Notes under the pieces: model-generated
Databases searched by the model: none
Told to the model about the DNA's origin: nothing
What the model saw: only the letters and a program-made list of their open reading frames with translations
DNA from: Symbiodinium natans
Taxonomy: Eukaryota > Sar > Dinophyceae > Suessiales > Symbiodiniaceae
NCBI GenBank assembly: GCA_905221605.1
Contig: CAJNDS010002189.1
Span: 561,972 to 598,583, forward strand
Length of the DNA stretch: 36,612 nt
Direction: 5' to 3'
Made by a program: the position numbers and the translations under genes
Shown: positions 1 to 8,479 of the stretch, piece after piece
Layout: the number at the start of each line of letters is the position of its first letter
Numbering within the stretch: position 1 is the stretch's first letter

Positions 1-1
1 G

Positions 2-157
2 CGAATCGCAGCCCCGAGCCAAGGAGCACCCATGCCAGCAGAACTGGCAGGAAAAGAAGCGTTCGTGAGGTACCTAGACGGCAAAGAGCCGGGTACAGGT
101 AGTTCCGGTGAGGACCGGCACTGCCTCAATGCGTTTAGCTTGCAGCGGCATGCATAA
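2..157 (+). CDS. C-terminal coding exon, unidentified protein (5' end outside window)
   Basis: Frame 2 is open from the window edge to a TAA at 155-157 and has protein-like composition (pieces such as MPAELAGKEAFVRYLDGK and GSSGEDRHCLNAFSLQ). GAG|GTACC near 71 could be a splice donor, so the C-terminus may instead be spliced. The 5' part lies outside the window, so neither start nor family can be named. The downstream 130 nt show nothing coding before the first CCCTAAA run at 294. Confidence 0.5.
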   Translation, partial: RIAAPSQGAPMPAELAGKEAFVRYLDGKEPGTGSSGEDRHCLNAFSLQRHA

Positions 158-476
158 CCAAGAACATGCATGTATGTGTAGCGTCCAGTTATTACCAGTT
201 CAGCAATTGTTCGTTAGCTTCTCTGATGCTGCGTGCATGCAGATCTACGAATTTACAGGCGTGGGTTCTATGTCGTTTTGATGGTCGGAACCCTAAACCC
301 TAAACCCTAAACCCTAAACCCTGTACAAGAAGTGTACGATAGCAGAAGGCAAGTTGCTGCGACGTCGTCGAACCATTCAGAGGCCCAAGCGAGTGCCGAG
401 CTGACACAGAGCAAACGTCTTGCTCTGCTTTGTTTCCATGCGAGGCTTGCTCGCACAACTGCTCATGCTCCCCTGG

Positions 477-622
477 CTGGTTCGTAGTAGGGTATGAGGG
501 AATGAGGTACCCCATGTAATCCCTTAAAGGGTATATATCGGGCCCTGAGGTACCCCATACAATCCCTCAAAGGGTGTATATAGGGCCCTAAGGTACCCTG
601 TGCAATCCTTTAAAGGGTATAC

Positions 623-653
<31 letters not shown>

Positions 654-714
654 CACATATACATATACATACATACATATATATATATACACATATATAT
701 ATATACACATACAT

Positions 715-755
<41 letters not shown>

Positions 756-790
756 CCAATAGTTCCCTCACTCCCTACTAAGAACCAGGG
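477..790. mobile_element. Inverted-repeat element, family 2 (MITE/introner-like), expanded by a TA-rich core
   Basis: The outer ends are imperfect inverted repeats: CTGGTTCGTAGTAGGG-type on the left and CCCTACTAAGAACCAG on the right. Inside, a ~45-bp unit with GAGGTACCCCAT and CCCTTTAAAGGG-like motifs is repeated about three times (503-620), followed by a long TA/ATAC microsatellite. Related ends recur at 11989-12107, 24624-24725 and 34484-34656. No coding capacity, so it would be non-autonomous. Confidence 0.6.
618..752. repeat. TA / ATAC microsatellite
   Basis: Alternating TATATA and ACATATAC tracts inside the family 2 element. Reading frames through it are pure I/Y repeats and are not genes. 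Confidence 0.9.
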
Positions 791-879
791 GGTCCCTATT
801 TGGCAAAGTCCAGAACTGTGAGGAACGCAAGTTTGGATGGGGGCCAAGTCAAAAGCCACGCTGGGGCTTGGGGCTTAAG

Positions 880-940
880 GCTTAGGGTTTAGGGTTTAGG
901 GTTTAGGGTTTAGGGTTTAGGGTTTAGGGTTTAGGGGTGG
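880..940. repeat. Interstitial telomere-type array (TTTAGGG)n
   Basis: About seven near-perfect TTTAGGG units. A (CG)n tract of about 24 bp follows at 970-992. Confidence 0.95.
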
Positions 941-1071
941 GGCTGCTTAGGGTTGAGGGCCGAGGGATGACCTCACGCGCGCGCGCGCGCGCGCAATACA
1001 CAATCATGCGTTGCACTTGCTGGGCTCGGCTTTGGCTGTTATGCCACAGCTCCGGCATAAACACTTTTTTT

Positions 1072-1172
1072 GGTTTAGGGTTTCGGGTTCAGGGTTTAGG
1101 GTTTAGGGTTTAGGGTTTAGGGTTTAGGGTTTAGGGTTTAGGGTTTAGGGTTACCGGGTTTAGGGTTTAGGG
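1072..1172. repeat. Interstitial telomere-type array (TTTAGGG)n
   Basis: About twelve units with few variants (TTTCGGG, TTCAGGG, one ACCGGG break). Confidence 0.95.
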
Positions 1173-1187
1173 CAGAACAAGCTGTTT

Positions 1188-1388
1188 ATGACCCTTCAAG
1201 ACCGCTCTAGCGTGCCGCAGATCAGCACTGCCTCAACCGCAGCTGGATCAAAACATGCACATGCCACTCAAGGTTTCACCACAATTCAGCACAAGCAACG
1301 TGAAAAGCACCTGGCGGGCTTGCACATGACTCCTGCAATTAGCTCAGGCGCTGACCGTTACATGTATCCCTGTATTTCTAGGACTTGA
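1188..1388 (+). CDS. Weak candidate exon, unidentified
   Basis: This 66-codon open stretch begins directly after a TTTAGGG array. It contains plausible pieces (HKQREKHLAGLHMTPAISSG) but no recognisable domain, and its splice sites were not resolved. After the stop, 1390-1660 holds no coding signal that I can support, only part of a family 7 end (CCTAATTATTAGGTCTCTGG near 1415). Confidence 0.25.
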   Translation: MTLQDRSSVPQISTASTAAGSKHAHATQGFTTIQHKQREKHLAGLHMTPAISSGADRYMYPCISRT

Positions 1389-1661
1389 TTAGTGTGGCTT
1401 GATGGCTTCGAGCACCTAATTATTAGGTCTCTGGGATGTAGAGTCGTCTCGCCATGTCTCGCCTATACAGCGCTGTTTGCTAGCACTTATTTGCCCATAA
1501 TTCACAGCAGAGCTGGTCATGGAGTGGCTCATACTTTTTTTTTAATACAATAACCCTCTAAAGATGACAAGTGAACTACAGGGACATAGCTCCGTGTCTA
1601 ACTATGAAGGCTCCTGCATCACCTTAGTGGTTGTTGACGATGGCGTCTCAGTTACCCTAAA

Positions 1662-1713
1662 CCCCAGGCCCTAAACCCTAAACCCTAAACCCTAAACCCT
1701 AAACCCTAAACCC
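1662..1713. repeat. Telomere-type array (CCCTAAA)n just upstream of a start codon
   Basis: Six to seven CCCTAAA units end 14 bp before the ATG at 1727, so they would lie in the 5' untranslated region or a preceding intron. Confidence 0.9.
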
Positions 1714-1726
1714 CCATGTTGCGAGC

Positions 1727-2229
1727 ATGGCTTGGTTGAGTGACATCTCCGACGTCGCTGGGGTCGTCCAGAATGTCGACGACAACCAGCTCAACGAAGA
1801 AGACCTGCCAAAACAAGGTCATGGTTTTGCTATATCCCCCTTGGGGTTTTCTTGTATAAAGCCAAAGAGGATATGAAAAAATATTGTTTTTATTAAAATT
1901 CTATTAGGGTTCTAAGGGGAGTATAGTTTGAGGGCACCCGAAACAGAAGGGTTTTAGGGTCCCCCAAGAGTAGCCTTTTAGGGATGATCTGGGGGTACCC
2001 AATTGCGCATGTGCGAAAAGTACCCGAAGAAAGCGCCGATTTCATGCCTTGCGCCACCCAGAGACTCCAAGATCCCTTAATTAAGGAATATACCTTAAAT
2101 CATATTACGGTTCCTACTATAATTTAAGGTATATTCCTCAATTAAGGGGTTTTGGAGTCTCTGGGCAGGGCATGCTGCCGATGACACGGCGGCCGAGCAG
2201 CTGCGAGCGAGGCTCTGCCAGGACAGAAA
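1727..2229 (+). CDS. Golgin-like N-terminus, two exons (third possible)
   Basis: Exon 1 (1727-1817) starts MAWLSDISDVAGVVQNVDD and ends one base into a codon before a GT donor. Exon 2 (2169-2229), after a CAG acceptor, supplies the two missing bases and continues HAADDTAAEQLRARLCQ. The phase match supports the join. A short M-x-W-L/F start followed by acidic helical sequence is typical of golgin and GRIP-type tethering proteins of the Golgi. That is a resemblance, not an identification. Exon 2 ends in phase 2 at a GT (2230). A possible exon 3 begins at 2385 after an intron of CCCTAAA units and continues in phase as LKTLITLSLRSRKSR. The intron 1818-2168 carries the long palindrome at 2057-2166. 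Three short exons downstream (2799-2961, 3050-3405, 4258-4351) could belong to the same gene. Confidence 0.5.
2057..2166. mobile_element. Near-perfect 110-bp palindromic element, family 8
   Basis: Arms of about 44 bp (2057-2100 and 2122-2166) begin CCCAGAGACTCC and end GGAGTCTCTGGG, separated by about 20 bp. It lies wholly inside the intron of the golgin-like model. A diverged relative with CCCCTCAACTAAGG / AGTTAAGGGG arms is at about 20460-20560. Confidence 0.75.
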
Positions 2230-2239
2230 GTCTTTAGAA

Positions 2240-2378
2240 CCCTAAACCTTAAACCCTTTTCCCTAAACCCTTTAAACCCTTTAAACCCTTTTCCCTAAAC
2301 CTCAAACCCTTTAAACCCTTTAAACCCTTAAAACCCTTTAAACCCTAAAAACCCTAAAAACCCTAAACCCTAAACCCG
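2240..2378. repeat. Degenerate CCCTAAA array
   Basis: CCCTAAA units mixed with CCCTTTAAA, CCCTAAAAA and CCCTTTTC variants. It sits between candidate exons 2 and 3 of the golgin-like model. From 2400 to 2690 I see only weak coding-like pieces (frame at 2430-2505) and no firm exon. Confidence 0.85.
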
Positions 2379-2690
2379 TGACAGCCTTAAGACCCTGATC
2401 ACCCTGAGTCTCCGGTCTCGCAAGTCTCGCAACACGTTTTAGGGCTACAGCGCGGACAGGGTCTTGAGGATCGAGTCGTGGGCGCCTCGGTGGTCGAGGC
2501 TTCTTGCACCAAACCCTGCACCTACCAAACCCCCCTTCTAAGCCCTTAGCAGGACGGGCGATTATACCCCAGCGCCCCTCAACAAAGGCCCTTTTATAGG
2601 GTTGATGATGGGGATTATCAGGCCTTAATAGCCCATCCCGGCATAGACCTCAAACCCTAAAGCCGAGCTAGCTCTGAACCCCCGGGTTCG

Positions 2691-2774
2691 ATGCAGGACT
2701 TGCCAGACTCCCTTCATCTCGCTGACGCAGGGGACTTAGCTGATGTCGCCATGGATCACAAAACGACGTGTTAG
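2691..2774 (+). CDS. Weak candidate exon beginning with ATG, unidentified
   Basis: An open frame starts MQDLPDSLHLADAGDL and continues about 28 codons. No splice sites confirmed. Confidence 0.25.
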   Translation: MQDLPDSLHLADAGDLADVAMDHKTTC

Positions 2775-2798
2775 ACCCTGTATTTTGTTTAAGATGAG

Positions 2799-2961
2799 AG
2801 TTGAAGAAGGTGGTGCTTGGAGGTTCATGGGTAGTTATAAGTAGGGGGGGTTAAAAATATGGCAACTGTAGTTACAACCAAACTTCGGGCACTTATCAGC
2901 CGTACTTATAACTACCCATGAACCTCCGAGTACGGCACATGGACTCGAGGAGTTCATGCGG
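2799..2961 (+). CDS. Coiled-coil-like exon interrupted by a family 1 introner
   Basis: The exon pieces are 2799-2814 and 2931-2961. Removing 2815-2930 (starts GC, ends AG) joins codons in phase 2 and gives LKKVVTAHGLEEFMR, a helical, charged stretch. Other frames hit stops or are less protein-like. It may belong to the upstream golgin-like gene. Confidence 0.4.
2815..2930. mobile_element. Introner-like element, family 1 copy
   Basis: The left end is GCTTGGAGGTTCATGGGTAG and the right end CTACCCATGAACCTCCGAG, a terminal inverted repeat of about 20 bp. It begins GC and ends AG, so excision as a GC-AG intron is possible. Confidence 0.75.
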
Positions 2962-3049
2962 ACCCCCCCCCCCCCCTTTTTCAGATACAGCAACCTACTC
3001 CGAAACCCTAAGCCCTAAACCCTAAATCCTAAACCCTAAACCCTGAACT

Positions 3050-3405
3050 TTTGGCAAGCAAACCGAAACACGTGATCTCAACAAAAAAGTCCTCAACCAA
3101 AGGCTTCTATCCAAGCCCTCAATGGCCAGCAACAGCGAGAGCTGTAGGATCATGGGTTCCCCTACTACCCCCTCCCCCCCCCCCTTAAAGAGCCCTAATT
3201 AGGCTCATGTCTCCCTAAATCGCCTTAATTTCTGGGGGGGGGGGGGAACCTCTAGGAGGTGGGAGGGAGGGGGGGCGTAGTATAGAGGGGGGTAGTAGTG
3301 GAACCCATGATAGGAGGAGTCGAGCCCACTTCGAAAACTCAAACGTCGTCATTCGAAGCCCGCAACGCAAGGCGTTCTTGAAGAAGTGCCTGGCGCCTTG
3401 GCCGT
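3050..3405 (+). CDS. Candidate exon pair flanking an inverted-repeat element
   Basis: Open sequence runs up to about 3143 and resumes at 3313. At least two frames stay open on both sides (for example QQRELEESSPLRKL if read across), so I cannot fix the frame. The charged, helical composition again resembles coiled coil. Confidence 0.3.
3144..3312. mobile_element. Inverted-repeat element, family 10
   Basis: The arms are ATCATGGGTTCCCCTACTAC and GTAGTAGTGGAACCCATGAT. GT precedes the left arm (3144) and AG ends the right one (3312), so it could be a GT-AG intron. The core holds a C-run and a G-run that can also pair. Confidence 0.65.
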
Positions 3406-3419
3406 GAAATCAAGTGAAA

Positions 3420-3850
3420 ACCTTAAACCCTAAGCCCTCCTACACCCTGCTACTGTTTTAACCTTTCAACCTTGAACCCTAAACGCCTAAACCCCTGAGC
3501 TCCTAAACCCTAAGCCCTAAAAGCCCTAAGCCCTTGCTGTGAGCCCCAAAGCGTCTTAGAGCAAGATCCAGAAGTTTGAATGCCAAGGGTTTTGGCACCT
3601 TAACGCCGTCAAGCTTGGGAGTTTAGGGTTCACAGGGTTTAGGGTTTAGAGTTTAGGGTTCAAATAGGCTTTGGGGTTTTTTTAGGGTTTAGGGCGTTTC
3701 GGGTTTTTGGCCTTGTGGGGTTTATAGGGTTTGCAAGGTTATAGGGTTTGCAGGGTATTCGGATTTTAGGATTTTCGGGAATTTAGGGCTTCCGGGGAAA
3801 ATTGTGTATTTAGGGTTTAGGGTTTAGGGTATTTAGGGTTTAGGGTGGCT
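3420..3850. repeat. Degenerate telomere-type repeats, orientation switching
   Basis: Decayed CCCTAAA/CCCTAAG units (3420-3540) are followed by decayed TTTAGGG units (3620-3850). A possible short exon at 3555-3618 (IQKFECQGFWHLNAVKLG) lies between them with low support. Confidence 0.7.
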
Positions 3851-3984
3851 TTAGGGGGGTGTTGCTTGCAGGTTGCCTCCTTGTGGTCTTCTCTACTCGA
3901 TCAGTGTTAAGGATCCTTTTTACTTTTTGGGTTATGGGCTTTCTTATATATGAGCAAAAAGGATCCTTTTTTCTTCCTAGGGGA

Positions 3985-4078
3985 ACAGGGATCCCTAAAC
4001 CCTAAACCCTAAACCCTAAACCCTAAACCCTAAACCCTAAACCCTAAACCCTAAACCCTAAACCCTAAACCCTAAACC
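3985..4078. repeat. Telomere-type array (CCCTAAA)n, left of an island
   Basis: About 12 perfect units. With the TTTAGGG array at 4168-4250 it brackets the unique island 4080-4166 in telomere-outward orientation. Confidence 0.95.
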
Positions 4079-4079
4079 G

Positions 4080-4351
4080 AGGTTTACCAATGCAACAACG
4101 TGGAGCGGGCGGCAACAACTGCATCAGGCTTCGTGCGTTTCCGGACCGAAGCCAGGCCCCGCGCTTCAGGGTTTAGGGTTTAGGGTTTAGGGTTTAGGGT
4201 TTAGGGTTTAGGGTTTAGGGTTTAGGGTTTAGGGTTTAGGGTTTAGGGTTCCCGAAACTGCCGAAACCAGCTCGAGCCTCGATCCTCAAAGTCAAAAAGC
4301 CTGCAAAGAAGCCCTCAAAAAGCCTATTTTCAAAGATCTTCCAGGCCTAAG
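4080..4351 (+). CDS. Two candidate exons, possible C-terminus
   Basis: The island 4080-4166 is open in more than one frame (for example NNVERAATTASGFVRFRTEA). The island 4258-4351 reads ILKVKKPAKKPSKSLFSKIF and ends at a TAA at about 4350, which looks like a basic C-terminal tail. They are separated by a TTTAGGG array. Confidence 0.3.
4168..4250. repeat. Telomere-type array (TTTAGGG)n
   Basis: About 12 perfect units. Confidence 0.95.
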
Positions 4352-4642
4352 CCCAAACCCTACACCCCAAACCCCAAACCACAAACCCCAAACCCCAAAC
4401 CCCAAACCCTAAACCCTAAACCCTAAACCCTAAACCCTAAACCCTAAACCCTAAACCCTAAACCCTAAACCCTAAACCCTAAACACTAAAACCCTAAACC
4501 CTAAACCCTAAACCCTAAACCCTAAACCCTAAACCCTAAACCCTAAACCCTAAACCCTAAACCCTAACCCTAAACCCCAAACCCTAAACCCAAAACCCTA
4601 AACCCTAAACCCTAAACCCTAAACCCTAAACCCTAAACCTTT
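4345..4642. repeat. Long telomere-type array (CCCTAAA)n
   Basis: About 40 units, starting with CCCCAAA variants and containing single-base slips (CCCTAAC, CACTAAA). One of the two largest arrays in the window. Confidence 0.95.
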
Positions 4643-4649
4643 CCCTCGG

Positions 4650-4808
4650 CCCCGAGGTGGCCAAGCCGCATCCCTGCCTCCGATGTGGAGCGAGCCCTCA
4701 AGACCGGATTGCACTGGCTGCTCCGGGGGAAGGCAGGGCCTAGGGTTTAGGGTTTCGGGTTTAGGGTTTAGGGTTTAGGGTTTAAGAGCTCCTGGTCGAG
4801 CAGTTTCT
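4650..4808 (+). CDS. Candidate exon plus micro-exon
   Basis: The island 4650-4738 reads RIPASDVERALKTGLHWLLR, a convincing helical sequence, bracketed by CCCTAAA on the left and TTTAGGG on the right. A second short island (about 4784-4809, ELLVEQFL in one frame) ends directly at GTTTAGG. No family recognised. Confidence 0.4.
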
Positions 4809-4974
4809 CGTTTAGGTTCTGTGTTTAGGACATCGAAAAATGCCCACCCACCCGAAGTTCCCATAACATTAAGAAATAAAAAGTTTCTTCTTTTTATTAG
4901 GATGGCTCCACAACAAAATGCATGACTTCCACTTAACTTGAGATCGTGAAGCCCTAAATTGAGGCCCTGAAATC

Positions 4975-5890
4975 CTAAACACCAGGCCTTGAGGCCTTGA
5001 AACCCTTAACGCTAAGCCTTGAACCCTAAACATCAGGCCTTGAGGCCCTTGGAACCCCAAACACAGGCGTTGAGGCCCTGAAACCCTAAACACCAGGCCT
5101 TGAGACCCTGAAACCCTAAACACCAGGCCTTGGGCACCTGAAAACCTGGAAAAACATTTAAAAAATTGAGAAACCCGAAAAATCCTCATTTCTTTCCATT
5201 TCAAGGGGGGTCGGAGTTTGAGGCAAGGGGGGAGTCTTTGCGGGGGCAACCCTTCCTCAGAAAAACCCTGAAAACCCTAAGAAACATGGAAAAACCACTG
5301 AAAAACCTTGAAAAACCCTACAAAACTTGAAAAAACACGACTTTGAGGCCTTGAAACCCTAAACGCTGGGCCTGAAACCCTAAACGCAGGCCCTGAAGCA
5401 TTGAAACTCTAAACGCTGGGCCCTGAAACCCTAAAACAAGCCCTGAGGCCCTCAAACCCTGAAATACCCTGAAACACTAAACACAGGCCCTGAAGCCTTG
5501 AAACCCTGAACGCTGGAAACAACAGGCTGAGGCCTTGAAACCCTAAACCTTGGTGCCCTGAAACCCTAAACGCCAGGCCGTGGGGCCCTGAAACCCTAAA
5601 CGCCAGGCCTTGAGGCCCTGTAAACACCAGGCCTTGAGGCCCTGAAACCCTAAACACCAGGCCTTGAGGCCCTGAAACCCTAAATACCAGGCTTTGAGGC
5701 CCTGAAACCCTAAACACCAGGTCTTGAGGCCTGGAAACCCTGAGCGCCAGGCCTTGAGGCCCTGAAACCCTGAACACCAGGCCTTGAGGCCCTGAAACCC
5801 TAAACACCAGGCCTTGAGGCCCTCAAACCCTAAACACCAGGCCTTGAGGCCCTGAAACCCTAAACACCAGGCCTTGAGGCCCTGAAACCG
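4975..5890. repeat. Satellite A: ~30-bp tandem repeat built on CCCTAAA
   Basis: The unit is roughly GGCCTTGAGGCCCTGAAACC followed by CTAAACACCA, increasingly regular toward the right (best from 5600 to 5880). It looks as if it grew from a telomere-type unit plus a GGCC-rich spacer. Both strands have open frames through it; they are repeats (VFRVSGPQGL), not genes. Confidence 0.9.
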
Positions 5891-5959
5891 TTTTGGGTCT
5901 CAAGGGTTTAGGTTCTCAAAGGTTTTTGGGGCTCAAGGGTTTCGGGGCTCAAGGGCTCA

Positions 5960-6480
5960 AGGCCGGGCCTTGCCCACGAATCTTTGGGTCTTGCCCACGA
6001 ATTTTTGGGCCTTGCTCACGAATCTTTGGGCCTTGCCCACGAATATTTGGGCCTTGCCCACGAATATTTGGGCCTTGCCCACGAATATTTGGGCCTTGCC
6101 CACGAACATTTGGGCCTTGCCCACGAATTTTTGGGCCTTGCCCACGAACCAGCAACCCCAGAAATTCGTGGGCAAGGCCCAAAAATTCGTGAACAAGGCC
6201 CAAATCCATTTTTGGGCCTTGCCCACGAATATTTGGGCCTTGCCCACGAATATTTGGGCCTTGCCCACGAATATTTGGGCCTTGCCCACGAATTTTTGGG
6301 CCTTGCCCACGAACCAACAACCCCAGAAATTCGTGGGCAAGGCCCAAAAATTCGTGGGCAAGGCCCAAAAATTCGTGGGCAAGGCCCAAAATCCGGATTT
6401 TGGGCCTTGCCCACGAATATTTGGGCCTTGCCCACGAATCTTTGGGCCTTGCCCACGAATATTTGGGCCTTGCCCACGAA
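5960..6480. repeat. Satellite B: 20-21-bp repeat in alternating orientation
   Basis: The unit GGGCCTTGCCCACGAATATT occurs more than 20 times in blocks that flip strand: forward about 5965-6150, reverse 6158-6207, forward 6210-6317, reverse 6327-6390, forward 6398-6480. Because the unit is a multiple of three for long runs, four frames appear open. I treat none as a gene. Confidence 0.95.
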
Positions 6481-6519
6481 GACCATTAAATCATTAAGGT
6501 TTATAATTATATGGTAGGA

Positions 6520-6620
6520 GAGGTTTAGGGTTTAGGGTTTAGGGTTTAGGGTTTAGGGTTGAGGGTTTACAGTTTACGGTTTACGGTTTAGGGTTTAAGG
6601 TTTAGGGTTTAGGGTCATGT
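6520..6620. repeat. Telomere-type array (TTTAGGG)n with TTTACGG variants
   Basis: About 14 units, several being TTTACGG or TTTACAG. Confidence 0.9.
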
Positions 6621-6679
6621 TGAGTGCAACCTCACAAGGGCACGTTTTGTGGGGAGCATGCCGAAGCCAAGCAAGCAGG
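6612..6679 (+). CDS. Weak candidate exon
   Basis: The island after the array is open up to a GT at about 6679 (for example ATSQGHVLWGACRSQAS or HAEAKQA in another frame). Frame undecided. Confidence 0.25.
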
Positions 6680-6759
6680 TTGGAGATTCCCAAAAGCAAC
6701 ACCCAACAACCCTGACTCCGGACCCCGCACCCTCGACCCTGTCCCATAAACCCTTAACC

Positions 6760-6861
6760 TTGGGATGCTCGCCCTTATATGCTAACAGTCCTTATAATCG
6801 GGATTCTAGTACCCCCTTCAATATCCCCGATGAAGGACAGTATAAGGGGGGAACATCCCAA
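6760..6861. mobile_element. Inverted-repeat element, family 5
   Basis: The ends are TTGGGATG...CCCTTATA and TATAAGGGGGGAACATCCCAA, with the internal motif CTAACAGTCCTT and its partner AAGGAC. Related copies are at 12139-12234 and 28420-28521, and a right half at 25228-25252. Confidence 0.65.
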
Positions 6862-6899
6862 CCTACACCCCCTACATTGAACCTTTATCCGCACACGTT

Positions 6900-6990
6900 G
6901 CGCTTGAAGCCAAGAAAGTCTCGAGCGTCTCAGTGTCGCGCAGCCCTGCAGCCTTGTTGCCAATGAAGGGGCAAAAGGAGGGACCCCTAC
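6900..6990 (+). CDS. Candidate exon, unidentified
   Basis: Reads ALEAKKVSSVSVSRSPAALL and stays open for about 30 codons on the plus strand just after a family 5 element. Splice sites not resolved. Confidence 0.35.
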
Positions 6991-7111
6991 AAGGGACCCT
7001 TAATCTAAATTTGCCCTATATATGCCCTATATACACCTCATGTAGTCCCATGTTAGCTTTCCCCTAATAAAGGCAACAACCCTCAACCCTAAACCCTAAA
7101 CCCTAGCAAAG

Positions 7112-7183
7112 TTACAATGGCCCCAGGCCTCCAAATCGCTGGAGGGTCCAGCTGCATGCCTGGTGTTCAACATGGCCACTTGG
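7112..7183 (+). CDS. Candidate 24-codon exon, unidentified
   Basis: Follows AAAG and ends at TGG|GTGTGAG, a good donor. It encodes LQWPQASKSLEGPAACLVFN and a little more, phase 0 to 0. It is bracketed by CCCTAAA on the left and TTTAGGG-type repeats on the right. The opposite strand is also open here, so strand is not certain. Confidence 0.4.
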
Positions 7184-7199
7184 GTGTGAGTTTAACCCG

Positions 7200-7335
7200 G
7201 TAGGGTTTTAGGGTGTAGTGTGTAGGGTTTAGGGTTTAGTGTGTAGTGTGTAGGGTGTAGGGTTTAGGGTTTAGGGTCTAGGGTTTAGGGCTTAGGGTTT
7301 AGGGTTTGGGTCTAGCTTAGGGTTTAGGGTTGAGG
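7200..7335. repeat. Telomere-type array with TGTAGGG variants
   Basis: TTTAGGG units alternate with TGTAGGG and TGTAGTG forms, suggesting local spread of a variant unit. Confidence 0.85.
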
Positions 7336-7384
7336 TTTCCGAAACCTTAAACCCTAAGCCTGAGCCCCTAGCAATCTAGAGTTT

Positions 7385-7698
7385 CATGGCTGCCCGGTGC
7401 TGGTTTGGCATCAAAGTTCGCTGGGTTCGGCCGTTTGGGCTTCGGGGTTGCGCATTTGAAGGGAGAGAGCCTTGCGAACTGGCGTTGTACTCCCTGTTGC
7501 CTGCCCAAAAGAGACAGGGAGCACACGAACGAAACCAACAGAAGCCTAAACCCTAAACCCTCAACCCTAAACCCTAAAGCCTGAACCCGACACAAAGACA
7601 TGCTTTACTGCAGCAGTGAAGCAGCCATCGCTCCTTCCTACTGAGCATCCGAGGCGAGCTTGGATCCAGAAGTTTGTTCCATTGAGGAGTCGCTCGGT
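7385..7698 (+). CDS. Two candidate exons, unidentified
   Basis: One stretch is open from about 7385 to 7550 (includes RWVRPFGLRGCAFEGREPC). A second, from about 7610 to 7698, reads KQPSLLPTEHPRRAWIQKFV and ends near GG|GTTTAGGG. They are separated by a short CCCTAAA run. Function unknown. Confidence 0.3.
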
Positions 7699-8188
7699 TT
7701 AGGGTTCAGGGTTCAGGGTTCGGGGTTTAGGATTTAGGGTTTTAGGGTTTAGGGACCCTATATAGGGCCCTGACGTCTTTTGGAGCAAGCGATGTACCTT
7801 CCAAAAAAGATAAAAGATGTGCCGCCCTTTGAGGCACAGCTTCCCTTTGTTGGCTATCCTGTTGCTAAGGGGTATTCTTTCGTCTCCGTGGGAATTATTT
7901 TTCATTGTTATACATATAAAACCCCAGGAGGAATGTAACAATTTTGTCTAAACTCATGGTTCAAAGGGGAGTAGAGGTACATCTCGGTTCCTCGGTCTAG
8001 GCTTTGCAGGCCCCAAGGTGGAGACACCCAAGCCCCTCCCAAACATCCCTCGGGAGTTGAAGTTTTCAGGCCCCCCAAAAGCCGGAGAGCCCAGAACCCC
8101 GAAGGGATCCCCGAACCCTAGGGTCTATCCTTAAACCCTAGACCCTAGAACCCTAGGTGGGTTGGGTACATGATGTGCTCGCGGTAAG

Positions 8189-8244
8189 AACCTTTGGTTG
8201 CGGGGTTGATTGAGGCTTGGATGAAAGAAAGGGCCTCGGCTTAG
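8189..8244 (+). CDS. Terminal exon ending in a stop codon
   Basis: After GGTAAG the frame reads PLVAGLIEAWMKERASA and ends at TAG (8242-8244). It has helical C-terminal character, but no upstream partner was fixed. The preceding 450 bp (7740-8180) hold decayed repeats and no coding signal that I can support. Confidence 0.35.
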
Positions 8245-8342
8245 TGTTTCCCACAAGGGCAGCATCTAAACTCCAGCAACAGACTGCGCCGCTGATCATC
8301 TAAGCCCTCAACCCTAAACCCTAAACCCTAAACCCTCCTTAC

Positions 8343-8474
8343 CTTGATCCCGTGAGTTTGGGCTCTGCCATGTGTTCTTCAATCGTTCCTATCATTCGTT
8401 CGGCCTCAGCATGTCTAGTTTTGTCAAGCTCAATGTAGACCCAGCGTCCCAGGTACCAGAAGCTCAGCCTATTC
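8343..8474 (-). CDS. Internal exon on the minus strand, unidentified protein
   Basis: Read on the minus strand, a CAG acceptor is followed by 132 nt encoding NRLSFWYLGRWVYIELDK and then KTRHAEAERMIGTIEEHMA. It ends at AAG|GTAAGG, a near-consensus donor. The composition (aromatic-rich, then an acidic/basic helix) is strongly protein-like and the plus strand is not. I do not recognise the family. In minus orientation its downstream intron begins GTAAGGAGGG and runs into TTTAGGG units. Confidence 0.6.
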
Positions 8475-8479
8475 CTGAT

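Noticed and set aside
2680-2700. tRNA B-box-like GGTTCGATGC
   Set aside because: No matching A-box, acceptor stem or anticodon arm could be drawn around it. The same holds for GGTTCGAGT at about 33360.
294-4785. A true chromosome end or subtelomere
   Set aside because: Arrays occur in both orientations over the whole 36 kb and are separated by coding islands; no terminal array is seen. An interstitial origin is more likely.
5949-6517. Several 100-177-codon open frames on both strands
   Set aside because: They follow the 20-21-bp satellite B in all frames; sequence identity between units shows repeats, not proteins.
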